This document shows positions 1-12,559 of a DNA stretch of 60,000 nucleotides, one piece after another; position 1 is the first letter of the stretch; every line of letters starts with the position of its first letter. The notes beneath the pieces are model-generated. The model searched no databases and was not told the DNA's origin. It worked only from the letters and a program-made list of their open reading frames with translations. A program made the translations under genes and the position numbers. This DNA comes from Strigamia acuminata (Eukaryota; Arthropoda; Chilopoda; Geophilomorpha; Linotaeniidae), in NCBI GenBank assembly GCA_949358305.1, contig OX442314.1, positions 25,105,060 through 25,165,059 of the forward strand, in the 5' to 3' direction.

Positions 1-29
1 ACGTTTATAGTTTGAAGGCGATATATCTC

Positions 30-284
30 TTAATCCACCGAGTCAATCTGACAGAATGAACATCCGCAACATTTGCAATCACAAGGTGGGGGATACTCAA
101 GATGGTATCCTTCTCTGCATAACAGTTGTGGACATGGTTTACACGGTTGACAATCGTCAGATGCTGCTAAAGACAGCATCAGCACACACGAAATAAACAA
201 AGTTTGGAATAGAATCTACGGTAAGAATAAAAATAAATAAGTAACTATGTACAATTTAGGAATAAACGAATGCAATACTTTCAT
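30..284 (-). CDS. small secreted cysteine-rich peptide, copy 1
   Basis: Two-exon gene on the minus strand. Exon 1 (284-279) encodes only Met-Lys and ends at a GTATTG donor. Exon 2 (215-30) follows an AG acceptor in phase 0. The product is about 64 residues: a hydrophobic N-terminal segment typical of a signal peptide, then a mature part dense in cysteine with a C-x2-C-x2-C start, a central GYH, a PPPC turn and a closing cluster of five cysteines (C-x-C-C-x-C-x2-C). The cysteine spacing with a Gly-aromatic centre loosely recalls antistasin-type domains, but I do not recognise the family. It is probably secreted and disulphide-rich; role unknown. It is the nearest relative of copy 3 (about 2.3 kb away), with which it also shares upstream sequence. 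Confidence 0.6.
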
Positions 285-943
285 TTAGTTGTTATTGCAC
301 AAACGAATTTGTAACAAATGACAGAACTCGTGGTAAATTTATACGATTTAGCTGCAGCAAGTATTTTCCTCTTCATTTTATTTTTTTTACTACATAACTA
401 ATCATTTATTATTATTAAACTATTTCCTTTCACTTTATATAAATTCCTTTATTCAAAAATGGAAAGTGTTAAAGGAAATAATATGAATAGAAGAAAATTA
501 AAACTATTTTTAAACTATTTCCCTACACTTTCTTTAAATTCAAAATTGGTACATTTTAAAGGAAATAATGAATTGGGAAAATTAATAGGTATGTAGTCTA
601 TAAATGAAGTTTAATTGTTGGTGCATCTCATTCTGCGCAGATGAGCTGATTTCCTGATTTCAGTTGTTATTCAGTTTACAGCATGTCCTCGCATAATAAT
701 CTTAATTTTAATGCTGTTTGCTGTCGGAAGAAAGTAAACACTAAAATTTATTTTAAAAAATATTTTCGAAAGTGTGGACACCCCTAGTATAAGGGGTTGG
801 TAAAATCCTCTTGTTCAAGCCATAAATAAATAAATACAATTGTGCCAGACAGGCCATCCTATCTCTACGTACATCATAACTGGCGTGTTTCCCAAAAAGG
901 TGATGTATTTTGCTAAAAGGTAATTTTTGTTACTAAAGGTCTG

Positions 944-1374
944 CTATACTCGAGTTGCACTCAAAAAGGCACCTCACAATGTGTACTCCCATTGGTCGAG
1001 CCAGTTTACTGGGGTAGTGATCCGGAAAAGTAGACCCAAACACCAAAATTGTATTACAATGTACAGACATTGTAATCGATTGCCTAGGCAACGGCCTAAA
1101 ATTCAAACTTCCAGACGATGTAAGCAATAAACACAACAAACATGAGTTTGACATTTTTAATGTGTGAAACTTCATTTTAATGATGGAAATAACATTTTTT
1201 ATTAAATAAAATCAAAATAACATAAACTAAATTAGTCATAACAATCACAACAATAAATAAAAAACAAAACTACTTCTCCTAGTAGTAGTATACAGTCTGG
1301 AGTTAGTAGTAAACTGGCTCGACCAATGGGAGTACACATTGTGAGGTGCCTTTTTGATTGCAACTCGAGTATAG
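944..1374. mobile_element. MITE, TA-flanked, long inverted repeats (family A, copy 1)
   Basis: A 431-bp element bounded by inverted repeats of about 65 bp. The left end reads CTATACTCGAGTTGCACTC and the right end is its complement (one mismatch in the first 20). If the element proper is TACTC...GAGTA it is flanked by TA on both sides, as in Tc1/mariner-type insertions. There is no long ORF, so it is non-autonomous. A near-identical copy lies at 19653-20084. Confidence 0.8.
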
Positions 1375-1686
1375 AAGTTGCAATTTGTCGGTGAATTTGG
1401 GCTCAGCTGTTGTCTTTGCAAGACATCAAACCAGATCGGATTTTTTGGTTTCAGCAATCTTTAAATGTAGAGATATTGTTTTATGTGAAAAATGCATTTT
1501 GTACTGGATCAAGTCTTTCCCGCCTTAATCTGGGTTTGAGACAGCCCAGGTCTCGGAGTTAGTCATTTGTAAATGTATGAAAAGAGGAGTAAATACGAGT
1601 ACAAGAACATAATGTAACTTTCACTTTATTTTTTGATCAGAATACTCAAACACTCGGAGTACGATACAATATTTCTTAAGGTAATA

Positions 1687-2011
1687 TTAAGGTAATATCA
1701 GCGGCTGACAAGTTGCACATGCACAACATTCACAAGGAGGACAAGTGTGGTGCACAAGTGTATACCCATCTGGACACGAATCTGGACACGAAGCTATCGC
1801 ACACCTACCGGTAACGCACTCAATAGGAAAAGATGATGTTAATGAGAGCATCGCACACGAGATAAACAAAATTAGAAAAAGAACCTAAAAACAATCAAAC
1901 AAATAAAAGTAAAATGATTAAAGGACAAATTAAGTCGCCAATATCATTTAGATTTATGCAAATTTATAAATATTTGAAAATTAGTGACGTTGTTTCCAAC
2001 CATACCTTCAT
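1687..2011 (-). CDS. small secreted cysteine-rich peptide, copy 2 (divergent)
   Basis: Same architecture as its two neighbours. A six-base coding exon (2011-2006, Met-Lys) is followed by a GTATGG donor, then a second exon (1884-1687) after a TTTTTAG acceptor, joined in phase 0. The product is about 67 residues with a leucine-rich signal-like start and a mature domain containing CPDSCPDGYT and CPPCECCACATC. It has a longer loop between the first cysteines than copies 1 and 3 and lacks their C-terminal QID-VD tail. Conserved intron position and cysteine framework indicate tandem duplication. Function is unknown; secretion is inferred from the N-terminus. Confidence 0.6.
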
Positions 2012-2247
2012 TTTGCTATCTTTCTAAGAATAATTTTCACACACGAATTTGTTCGAGGAAAACTATTTATACAGTACATTTCTATTGCTCTAATTTCCTG
2101 TAATTAACTTTTAAAAAAATTGGTGTTTGATACATTTTTGTATCCTGTTTTTCATCCTCGTTTTGACACAATAATTACTCCATAAAGTATCACTTTTGCT
2201 TTATTTTCAATGAACGGTTTGAGAACAGGTTGTGTACGATATATTTC

Positions 2248-2517
2248 TTAATCCACCGTATCAATCTGACAGCTTGGACATCCACAACATATGCATCCAC
2301 AGGGTGGCGGTAACACACGATGATATCCTTCTTTGCACTCGAGTTTTGGACAGAATGGACATGGTTTACAATCTTCAGATTCTGCTACTAAAGCCAACAC
2401 CAGCACACACGAAACAGACAAAATTTTGAATAAAATCTAAGAATAAATAAAGAAATAAGTAAATATCTATGTACAATTTAAGAACAGACGAAGGCGTATA
2501 CTACACAATACCTTCAT
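2248..2517 (-). CDS. small secreted cysteine-rich peptide, copy 3
   Basis: Exon 1 (2517-2512) codes Met-Lys and ends at a GTATTG donor. Exon 2 (2436-2248) follows a TTCTTAG acceptor, phase 0. The product is about 64 residues: a strong signal peptide (Leu/Val-rich after Lys-Ile-Leu) followed by a mature region with CKPCPFCP, EGYH, PPPCGCICCGC and a final SCQ. The cysteines match copy 1 one for one. About 90 bp upstream of the start codon are nearly identical in copies 1 and 3, so these two arose by a recent duplication, with copy 2 older. Function unknown. Confidence 0.62.
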
Positions 2518-4570
2518 TTAGTTGTTTTTGCACAAAAGAAATTGTAACAAATGACAGAACTCGTGGTAAATTTATCTGATTTTAGCTGCAGCAAGTATTT
2601 TCCTCGTCACTTTCTTTTTTTTTTACTGTATAATTAATCATTTATTATCAAACTAAACTATTTCCCTTCACTTTCTATAAATTCCTTTATTCAAAAATGG
2701 AAAGTGTTAAAGGAAATAATATGAATAGAAAAAAATTAAAATTAAACTTAATAGTAGTTGGCGCATCCCATTCAACGCAGATACGATTTCTCAATTCCAG
2801 TCATTATTTAGCAGTGCTAAGCCTAACATAAGGCCTAACGATGCTAAATTAGAGTAAATAAACACCAATAAACTCACTAAGAAAAGTGATTTATAGCATT
2901 GTTGCTTTATTTCTTTGTGTACAAGAAGCTTGACAATTGTCACGTTAAATGTGTGTGCATCAAACTGTTGTGTTGGTGAATTGTTGATTACGCATTATTA
3001 ATAGCATCAAAATCAAGCTTTTCCTATGGTATTCGAGGTTTTGCTCAAGCCAGGCAGTCGAGTGTTTTTTTCCGGCAACAGGGGTTGTTCGCTTTTGAGT
3101 GAAATGTATTAGATGTGCGAGTGTTTGTGTCCTGTCCAGTATGGCTGTGCAGGTGGCTTTTGAACTAACTCTCTTGATTCAATTAAGGTGTGTGCAGCAG
3201 CCCTCTCAAAATTGTGTTTACGACCAATGGTCTTAAGGTTTTACTACTAGATTAAACTCGAGCCGTCATTTGACTGCAGCCCATTTCACTTTAATGGCAT
3301 TTTGTGGTTCGAGGATTAGCCACCTACTTAATGTCAACTCTAACCTAATGTGCTGACACTTGAGTTGGTTTCGCTATTGTTTGAACACCTTCTATTGATT
3401 TCACTTAATGTTGACACAAAACAGACCGAATGAAATCAATTCCTACATAATTAAACCAGCATTCGTCCCATAATTCATCATCTTCTTTCTCTTAATTAAA
3501 ATTATCACAAACATACATTAAAAAGTTTCTTCAAGGGAAAGGAAAAATTAATTTTTATATGAGTTATGGTGACATCACATGATGTCATTAATCTGGCAAA
3601 CACTTGAACTAATCTAAACCATTAGGTTGATTGAGCATAAAACCTCTTCTACAACCAATTGCCCACCTGGTGGCAGATTTAATAAGCACTTTGTTAGGTG
3701 TCATTTACATGCAGGATTATGTTGAAATCTACAAGAGATTTAATGAGATGTCTCTGTATAAAGTAGTTGAGGAAAGAAGACTAAGAATGCTGTGTAAGAT
3801 GTTTTTTTTTTTTTACTTTATTTTTGTAAAGGATAAAAAAAATTAAAAACATTATTTTATGGATGTTTGTTAGAAATTGAGTTGAGGATGTCAAATTCAG
3901 GAAACAAGTGACTGAAGGGGTGCAATAATTACAAAGCCAAAAGCCAAGCACTTGAAAAAGTATACAATTGGAGTGTTTGGTTTTCACACTAGGGGGTGCT
4001 ACTCAGGAAGTTTGATAAAAGGTTTTCTGATTGCTCAAGGAGCGGTTAACAAATAACCACAAATTGCAGTTTAAATTGAAATGTAAATAAAAGTTGTCCC
4101 TGAAAATGCCATTCAAACAAATTGCAATTTTGTTGAGACATAATTGTTGCAAATTGATGCAGAGATTTGCATTTTTCAAAGGCTGAAGGAACACGTGGAT
4201 CGATGGATGTTTTGGATGCAAATGTGCAGTATACAACAGTTGTAACTGATAATAAAGATACTATTTAAATTCTTCAATGCAGAATAACTTTATTTTAACA
4301 ACTAGAGAAAATTCAATGGTCTAACTGAAACGGCTCGGACTCCGTTTCGTTTTTCCAACCGGAATTTTCCATATGGTTCAAAAATATATTTTACGATATA
4401 TTGCCTTTCACTTAATGCATTCCAAAATGTGTAGCCTTTTGTTGAATTAAGTACGGGTCGGTGGAGCAAAAAATGGTACGTTGGTAATAGCCAGAGTTCT
4501 TAACAACGAAGAAAGGTTGTTATAACGGATTAGGTTGTACAGAAATTATAAAAATCATACGAGTAGTAAA
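2518..4570. other. intergenic stretch without a recognisable gene
   Basis: AT-rich sequence with only short, unconvincing ORFs. A dispersed repeat (GCGCATC-CATTC, then a TTAGCA...TGCTAA palindrome) lies near 2760-2860 and recurs near 26.7 kb. A CCACCTGGTGGC palindrome lies at 3663-3674. Confidence 0.5.
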
Positions 4571-4582
4571 GATAATTTTGGC

Positions 4583-4797
4583 ATTTTTGGGTGTATTTTC
4601 TCATGATTTGACATTTTGCATGTATTTTTTTATGATTTTGACATTTTACATGTATTTTCTCATGATTTTGACATTTTACATGTATTTTCTCATGATTTTG
4701 ACATTTTGCATGTATTTTCTCATGATTTTGACATTTTGCATGTATTTTGACATTTTACATGTATTTTGACATTTTACATGTATTTTCTCATGATTTT
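4583..4797. repeat. 30-bp AT-rich minisatellite
   Basis: Tandem array with unit TCATGATTTTGACATTTTAC plus ATGTATTTTC, about six full copies and some shortened ones. It passes directly into a second array with a related but different unit. Confidence 0.85.
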
Positions 4798-4968
4798 GAC
4801 GTTTTTAAGAATTTTGTCATAATTTTGACGTTTTTAAGAATTTTGTCATGATTTTGACGTTTTTAAGAATTTTGTCATAATTTTGACGTTTTTAAGAATT
4901 TTGTCATAATTTTGACGTTTTTAAGAATTTTGTCATGATTTTGACATTTTTAACAATTTTCTCAAGAT
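4798..4968. repeat. 29-bp minisatellite
   Basis: Tandem array of a 29-bp unit beginning GACGTTTTTAAGAATTTTGT, about six copies with A/G variation at one position (CATAA or CATGA). It adjoins the 30-bp array to the left. Confidence 0.85.
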
Positions 4969-5016
4969 TTTGAGGTTTTTAAGTGTATTTTCTTAAAAAT
5001 CCTGCAAGTTTTGTAC

Positions 5017-5689
5017 TGTCACGATTAATTCTGTTGGTATAATTAATTCTAAACAATATCGCGCAAAAACTAATTCGCGCAATAGTAATGGGCAAAGTTC
5101 GTAGATTTCCCTAAACGTTGTTTCCTTCAAATGTGGACATCCAGAAACTCAGGAAACCTAATACTCGCGTTTGACTAACATAATTTATATTGGACAGTTC
5201 CTTGCTTACGACGGGTGTTTGTAGGCATAAAAGAATGAAAGCACGATGATATGAACCTAGAGTGGAAAGGGGATATCATCGGGCAGTGATAATATAAAAG
5301 ATGTCGGCATTGAAAATAGCGCAATAGGGTTAGATGTAGGAGCGCTTGTTGAAGGCGCAAATAATAGAGGACTAAATCTAGATGTTACTAAAGGAGAATG
5401 GTGTTATCCAGTAGAGAGCATAAGAAGAAGTGATTAAACTTAGGATGATTGGAAAGAAGAAAACTCAGTCATGTGACTGGTCAGATCAATTAGAGAAGGG
5501 GGTGGAAAGGTGAAAATAGGAGTTCAATTGTAGAAATAATGATATGCGCATCATCCAGATTGCGCATTCATTAACTGAAGATGAGTAAGCGAGATGAATC
5601 ATCACGAGTGAGAGAAACAAGAAAATATTATAAGAAATAAGATTGGGTTATTCTAAAATAAAAATAGGCGGGTAGACGTGCCCGTGACA
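5017..5689. mobile_element. solo-LTR-like insertion with 4-bp target duplication
   Basis: A 673-bp segment starts TGTCACG and ends CGTGACA. It is flanked on both sides by GTAC (5013-5016 and 5690-5693). The flanks are part of a minisatellite whose uninterrupted unit reads TTTTGTACATTTTC, so the empty site is known from neighbouring units and the GTAC duplication is unambiguous. TG...CA ends, a short terminal inverted repeat and a 4-bp duplication fit a solo LTR. No ORF of note. Confidence 0.7.
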
Positions 5690-5690
5690 G

Positions 5691-5909
5691 TACATTTTCT
5701 TAAAAATCCTGCAAGTTTTGTACATTTTCTTAAAAATCCTGCAAGTTTTGTATATTTTCTTAAAAATCCTGCAAGTTTTGTACATTTTCTTAAAAATCCT
5801 GCAAGTTTTGTACATTTTCTTAAAAATCCTGCAAGTTTTGTATATTTTCTTAAAAATCCTGCAAGTTTTGTACATTTTCTTAAAAATCCTGCAAGTTTTG
5901 TATATTTTC
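5691..5909. repeat. 30-bp minisatellite interrupted by the solo LTR
   Basis: Seven tandem copies of a 30-bp unit (TACATTTTCTTAAAAATCCT then GCAAGTTTTG), almost identical apart from C/T at one site. One further unit lies at about 4986-5016, on the other side of the inserted element. All frames are open on both strands because the period is a multiple of three; the resulting ORFs are not genes. Confidence 0.9.
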
Positions 5910-8900
5910 TCAGTTGCTTTCACATTTGCATTCATATTTGACAAATAATAGTATTGCAAACTCATTTCATTACACATTTTACAAATTGTATTATCATTTG
6001 CAATCCAATAGCATCTGTTACAAAATGCATTCTCGTGAAACCTAATGCATTTCAAAATACATTGCAATACATTGCAATATAATTGCAATGTATTTCTCAA
6101 CAATATGGGTTAAAGGCGGGTGTTAGACCATTGAATTTTCGCCAGATAATGAATGAAGAGATTTATAAATAGAAGTTTGTTACCAATTTTTTTTTAAATG
6201 CTAAAAAATTAATTTAAACTGGTACAATCTTTTTTTTAGTTTTAATTTTTTAGTTTTAATTTTTTTTTCGTAAAAATTTCTCATTAACCTTCTTAATCTA
6301 TGAGCTGTCTGAAGAAAATACTTTAATTAAAATTTCTACACACTTTTTTTGAGATGGTGAAAAATCTCGTGTCAACTTAACTGATTTTTAGCTCTAACCT
6401 GATACTCAGAAAAAAAATGTTTTTTTTTTAACCTTTCCCACAAAGAAATAACAACTTTTTACTTCTTTTTTTTAAAAAAAAAAAGTGACATCAACTAAGT
6501 GTTTCTATTAATGCTAATTTAGACAGAAGAGTGTTGGATTTAAAAAAATAATAATAATATGAAAATAGTAGTTATCTTATCATTAGAGTTTATTGAGCCC
6601 TTCATTTTGCTTGACCATACATCTCCAGGCATGCGAAAACTTCTCGGCTGAGCGCCCATTTATACAAGGGAAACCAATCAGGAAAGAATTAATGTGATTA
6701 ACAGAAAAAGTCTTTTACAGTCAAGGCGAATTACATATAGTCCAATGAACAATGATGCAAGAAAAGTTATAAAAATGGGGTAAAACAAAAGAAAGTGTGT
6801 TATCGGTTCTTGAAAAAAGTTTTGAGTTGTTTATTTATTGTTGTAGTTTGAGTTTGTTTTAAAGACACTAAATTGTCCATTAACACATCATTTTGATATA
6901 TTGCGCTGCATTGTTGTGAGTTGGGTAGCTATGTTTGTTTTATACAGTTTATTGAACTTTGTTGTTGTCTTAGTTGAGCCTTGTTGACTTTTGGTTGAGC
7001 ATTGTTGTTTTATGGTGATGAGCTTAGTTATATCTTAGATTGATCTTAATTGTAATTTACATGACATACAACAATTGTAGTATTTTTTACCTGAGTATAA
7101 CAATTGTAGTATTTTTACCTGAATTACAGCAATTGTTGTATTTGTACCTGAATTACAGCAATTGTTGTATTTGTACCTGAATTACAGCAATTGTTGTATT
7201 TGTACCTGAATTACAGCAATTGTTGTATTTGTACCTGAATTACAGCAATTATTATATTTTTAACTGAGATACTCGAGAATTTAGAGTTTAAATAACTTGT
7301 TCATTTCATTGAAAGAGGGCGCTGATACATTACAGAGCTTCAACTAACATTTCTAGGCCGCCATATCTGTTGCTAAGGAGAACTCAATTTTCTGTTGTGT
7401 GTTGTGATTAGCTGAGATGATCACCCGATCAGGGCCTTTGTATCAACAAAGTAGTGAGACATTGACAATAAGAGAGTTTTATCTTCTCTCAATAGATGCG
7501 ATCTAGATCATCTGATCCAATCCTACTTGATTACTCACCAACTGTCGCTTTATTTAACCCTTCAGAATAGTGGTTAATAAAACCTCTGATCTTCTCAAAA
7601 AAGATTCCGAGCTGCAACATAGAACTACGTGGGGAGGGAATTGTATATTGTGTTTTTAGTGCCATCTCTTGATGGGAATTCTTTCTATTGTGGTACTGTT
7701 TATTCCTGGAAGTGTTTTCTATTGTGGTATTGTTTATTCTGGTTATTACTTCCGTCACATGAATAGTGTTGGTGGTGTTGTCCTCTTAGACTTAGTTCTG
7801 TGACCAACTAGCCACTGCCAGTCGGCACTGGCAACATTAAGTAGAGGATCCTCAGCAGCTCCTACGACATATCATTGGAGCTGCGTCCTGATTGAATCAA
7901 GGTCTTTTTGTGGTTTGACCGCCATCTTAGAGACAGTTCAATCGCCAGTCCCATGGTGACTGGTTGTGAGAGCACTAGAGACTGGCATCACAACATGAGG
8001 CGAGATCGCTCGCAAGTCCGAAATGCTGTATCAATGTATCAGGCAATGCTAACCAACCATGCTGCCCATGGGGTCCTCGACCACATGGTCAGCGGTTGGA
8101 TTGGGTTGCTGGGTTGCTGCAATGGTGTCCAAACGCCCCATGGTCCTCCCCTAGCCATGAGGCGACCGACCGCCACTCACAATTGTGTGCCCGTCCAGGA
8201 TATTTTGAACCTAATGACAGAAATTTTCATTTCTTCATATAAAAAAAAAATACAATTACCTTGGATGAGGTTAGAAACGTTGTTTTAACTCTTTCTCTCT
8301 AAAATCACTCTTCCTGCCTGGAGTTGTCAACTAGAAACTTTCCCAGGTCCACTCCAGGGAACCAGTCACACCTATCTTTTGTATGGATCTCTGGGACTCA
8401 AATGATCCAGTTTACCTCCTGGCCAACCGGCCAGCACCAACTTTTTCATCGTGGAACAAAAACCTTGTACCATAGTGCCATCATGGTGACTTGCTTTAAA
8501 AATGCCTGTTCTATATCTACCACAGTTCACCATGCTGATTATTGACAAACCTGCGAGTTTGGAGCGCTTTCTGGCCCTTGTCCAGTGCCATCTTTAAACA
8601 AACCATCGCGAATCTGCACTGCTCCTCAACCAGCACTTAATTTCAACATTGCAAATGACATTATTACAGCCTGAAAATGCTGTATTTTTCTTCTTGAAAT
8701 ACAGCAATTGATGTATTTTAGTATACTGTATATTAATGATATGAATTTTGATATATTATGTGGCACTCAGCTGTCTTGAGTAACTGCAAGTTAGTTTTAA
8801 AAAAAAATCAGGCGTTTAAATCAATTCCACACGATATAAAAGTATGACGTGAATGTGATAACTGCTAGTGATAATTTTTGTGTACTTGCACAATTTTTAT

Positions 8901-11900
8901 TCTCAACGCATTCCTTGCAGACATTATCTTGCCAAAGTCAGTCTCTCCAGCACACACACACACACGCAACCCCTTTCGCCACGTCAACAGATAACACATG
9001 GATATTCTTTCTATGACATTTTCTTGACACACAATTTATCAGGAATTGTCAGAAAAATGTCTTGGAACCAAAAAATAATAATCATAATATAACTGAAGTA
9101 AAAAAAATGAAAAAAGAGAAAAACAATTTGTTTGACACTTGAGCAAACAATTATCATTAGACATAATAATTATTATAGCTAACAGGCAAATGAAAATTTA
9201 TGTTTCTATCTTGATTGTTACAATGTGCTTGCCTCGAGGAAATTTAAACCTTTTGATGTACTTACTGAGATAAGGTTCATGTGAATATAGTTTCCGGGAG
9301 TAAAATGGAGAATAAAGTTTAGCTTTAATGATTTCATGGTACGCAATAAATGCGAAATGTCTGTAAAGCGAAATTGCAAATTGGCACGTGGCTGGTTTAT
9401 GATGGGCTGATTTTTTAAAGGCATAGATTATTTAGTAACAAAACCATCACAGCAAGATTGAAAGGTGATGCACACTCCCCATAATATAATCATCATAACA
9501 CTTAAGAACGGTATAACTACATTATTGTATACTAATTTTTTTTCTAACTCTTAATTTAGTTCAAGGCGATAATAAATACTTTATAATTATAACTGTCATT
9601 TTTGCAATACAGAAATTTAGACCTTATTTATATGGACAGAAATTTTATGCGATAACGGACCGTGCGGCATTACAACGGCTAAAATATGTGCGAAATCCAA
9701 ATGGATGTCTTGCCAATTCCTCGCTAAATCAGTGGCAGAACTAGTGCCCACCTGTAGTATAGTATGTCTATTCTAAAAAAAAAAAAACATACCATAGTTT
9801 AAATTCAAGGGGGGGAGCAAATATATTTTTCCAGCAGAGCCGAAAATTTGAAGTTTTGCCACTGCACGAAAGCGATGTGATAGCAATAGCGATAAGACGC
9901 AAACACCATTTCCATTTCAGCAACAAGCAAAAATTTGCTCGTTGCAAGCGAGCAGCGTCATTTTTGCGAGATATTCGCCGTTATGGAAATTAGCTTATTG
10001 AGTTATGTGACAGCAGGGTTTCTATAGCACTCCGTAAATCCTCTCATTGTGCGCGGGTCCCCATTAGATGATGGGTCTCTAACAAAACGCGGGGAAATTT
10101 AAATGTTGTAATCTAAAATGTAGTTTGTCTATTTCGTTATTCGTTGACTCATTAAATGTTATTTTCTTTGATGCTATCCCCTTTAAAGATGGTAAAGACT
10201 CAAGACGAAAAGCAAAAAAAAATTGCATCTACGCTATCTCACATTGTATTCACTTCATATTGCACGACAGTCATTCCCTCATCACATTATATTGAACCGA
10301 AATATCTCGACTCCAGTCACATGCGTTTTCTGGAACACAGCCAGACTCTGTTGTTACGGCAACAGGAGAATATAGGAGAAAGGAGGGGAAAGAGGATTTG
10401 ATAGATAAATTGGCTCAGGAAAAGACCCCTGACTACAGCTGTCAATTTTATTCACTCTTTACAGGTCAGTTTTGAACTCGTTTAAGAACAATATAGTGTG
10501 TAAATGTTGCGCAACGAACAAATCTAAAACAGCGAGATTTTGTTTTATTTTTAACTTTGGGGCTTTGCTTTGACAACCACAAAGTGAAAGGAAACTGTTA
10601 ATTGCTTCTGAGTGAGTGACGAATGGCGATGTAAAATTTAGGCCTATTCATTAACACGTAATAAAACAGCTGTTTTTAAAGGGATTTTTTTTTTTTCTAG
10701 GTTTTAAAATTGGGGTCTTGAGTTTTTTTTTTATTTTGTTGAAAAATCGTGATCATTAACCAACACTTCTGCTAAAACCTTTCTAAATCCAAAATGGCAT
10801 CCATCTTGTCAGAAAAACCAATAAGTATGATAATGAATAGTCAACCAATCCATAGGGATGGATCCTCTAGTGACAAGAACAAATCTCGATTCTAGAATGA
10901 ATCAAAAACAATCTTGGTCGCCTGGTAACAAACAATTTCAACCAAAAAAAAAATATTTATATTTTTAACAAAAAAAAAAAAAATAACAATAACAATAAAA
11001 ATAAAAATAAATCCCAAAAGGACTTAGAAGTTTGTTATCAAGTAGGTTTAATTTCATGCCCCGTTTAGTTGCATGTACATTTAAAAGCCATTCATTTAAG
11101 ATTTCTATCTTTTTTCCCTATCTTTTATCAGCTAGTTGCAAGCCAAGCCACTTGTAGTAGAATCAAAGGATTTCCAAGTTTGCTACATAGGTCGGCCAAG
11201 CCAAAATAATAAAAAAAAAATTCTAGGTAAATCATTAAATGATTTCTTGATAAAACCTTAGGAGATAAAAAGAAAATGTTTTTTTTTTATCCAAAAACAG
11301 CATCATTAGTTTGCTAGGTACAAACGTCTTTATTTTTTAGCCAAATTTTGATGATGATCCGCTTACATTTTGTACGGAGTTTTCGAATCGTGCTGCGGCG
11401 GAAAGCCAACCTCCAACCGCATGAAAAGCAACCATGGCTGCTTGTAGTTATTGAAAAAAAATGTATATTTAACAATCTTCATTTTTCTAAAATTTTAGAC
11501 TTGTTTCTATTGCTATTGCGATTAGTTTAGATAATTGACTCTACTCTACTATAATGGCTAACCTTACACATAAAAACTTCACAATTTTCTAAGTTGCGAC
11601 GGTTTTAAAAAAGGAATTGAAATAAATTAAAGATTAAGTATAAAATAAAAAAAAATAAAAATCGTCGGCTTTTGAGTGTGTCGAAAAATTTATAGAATGC
11701 CAAGTGAAGAAGAGTCGCAACACTCTGAGTCTGTCGTTTTGGCTCGAAATCTTTCCAATAGCAAACCCATAACTTATGCATCAGCACATCAACGAAGTGT
11801 AGTTATACGTTGCCTTTTTGAAGCATATCACGCTCCAAAGTAGGCCTCATTTAAACCTAACAGCACTCCTCAGTCCATCAGTCAAAGGCTAAGGAAGTGC

Positions 11901-12391
11901 ATTAAATCGAGTAGCAATCCGAGTCTCGACTTGAAAATAACTTTTAAGAGCGTTCTTATGTTCAAAATTGTCATGATGAGAATTGTCAGATAAACCCAAA
12001 CTTAAAACTTAACCCGTGCCTGCCTCGCACGAGAAGAAACACTTTAATTTTCCAGTAGTTTCCAAGTTCAAAGTGTTTTATTTTCCTCCTACAATGCGCG
12101 TACAATGTCCACAACTTCCATTTTCCTTTTAGTTTAGACAAAAACATCGCAAATAATTCAAAACCGCCACACTCAACGCCATCCTCTTAATAGTTAAAAC
12201 GATAAAATTTGGATCACAAAATTTTAAAAATAGAATTGTATTTTTAAAATTATATATATATATTTTTTTTAAAATTATAATAAATATTAATTCAGTGTTT
12301 AAATGAGTGGAAATTCGACGTTTCCGAGCGGAGTCGCACTTCGATCGCATTTTCACCGCTAGATTCCGCTAGTGCCTACCTGCTGTTTCTA
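5910..12391. other. long gene-poor interval
   Basis: Apart from the 7.1-kb minisatellite I see no gene here. An open frame at 7908-8288 is moderately GC-rich but has no recognisable motif and no splice context. A fragment near 10023-10100 (CCGTAAATCCTCTCATTGTG) matches the terminal repeat of the small MITE at 31.1 kb. Short CA and A/T homopolymer tracts are scattered through the region. Confidence 0.5.
7078..7262. repeat. 29-bp minisatellite
   Basis: About six copies of a unit AGCAATTGTTGTATTTGTAC followed by CTGAATTAC; the outer copies are degenerate. Confidence 0.85.
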
Positions 12392-12398
12392 TATAAAA
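12392..12398 (+). promoter_or_regulatory. TATA-like box upstream of TMTC
   Basis: TATAAAA lies 162-168 bp upstream of the TMTC start codon, in a locally GC-richer stretch. This would put transcription start near 12425. Inferred from position and consensus only. Confidence 0.35.
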
Positions 12399-12559
12399 CC
12401 TCTTGCATCCCTCTTGCTCTATTCTTCAAACCTAGTCGCGAGGAACCGTCGTTCCAAGACGCACGATTGAGCTGAAACGGTTCTGTCACGTGGCCAAACA
12501 CTGCATTCAACGAGAAAGCGAAAAAAAAAATTTAAACCGCTAATTTAATTTCGTTTGAA

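Noticed and set aside
4583-5909. Possible CRISPR-like array of regular 29-30 bp repeats
   Set aside because: The repeats are directly adjacent without unique spacers, and the genome is eukaryotic; they are minisatellites.
5648-6103. Open frames of 76-151 codons with FLKNPASFVH or KKMYKTCRIF repeats
   Set aside because: By-products of a 30-bp minisatellite, which keeps all frames open on both strands.
7908-8288. 126-codon open frame, somewhat GC-rich
   Set aside because: No recognisable domain, signal, splice structure or regulatory context; may be an old repeat fragment.
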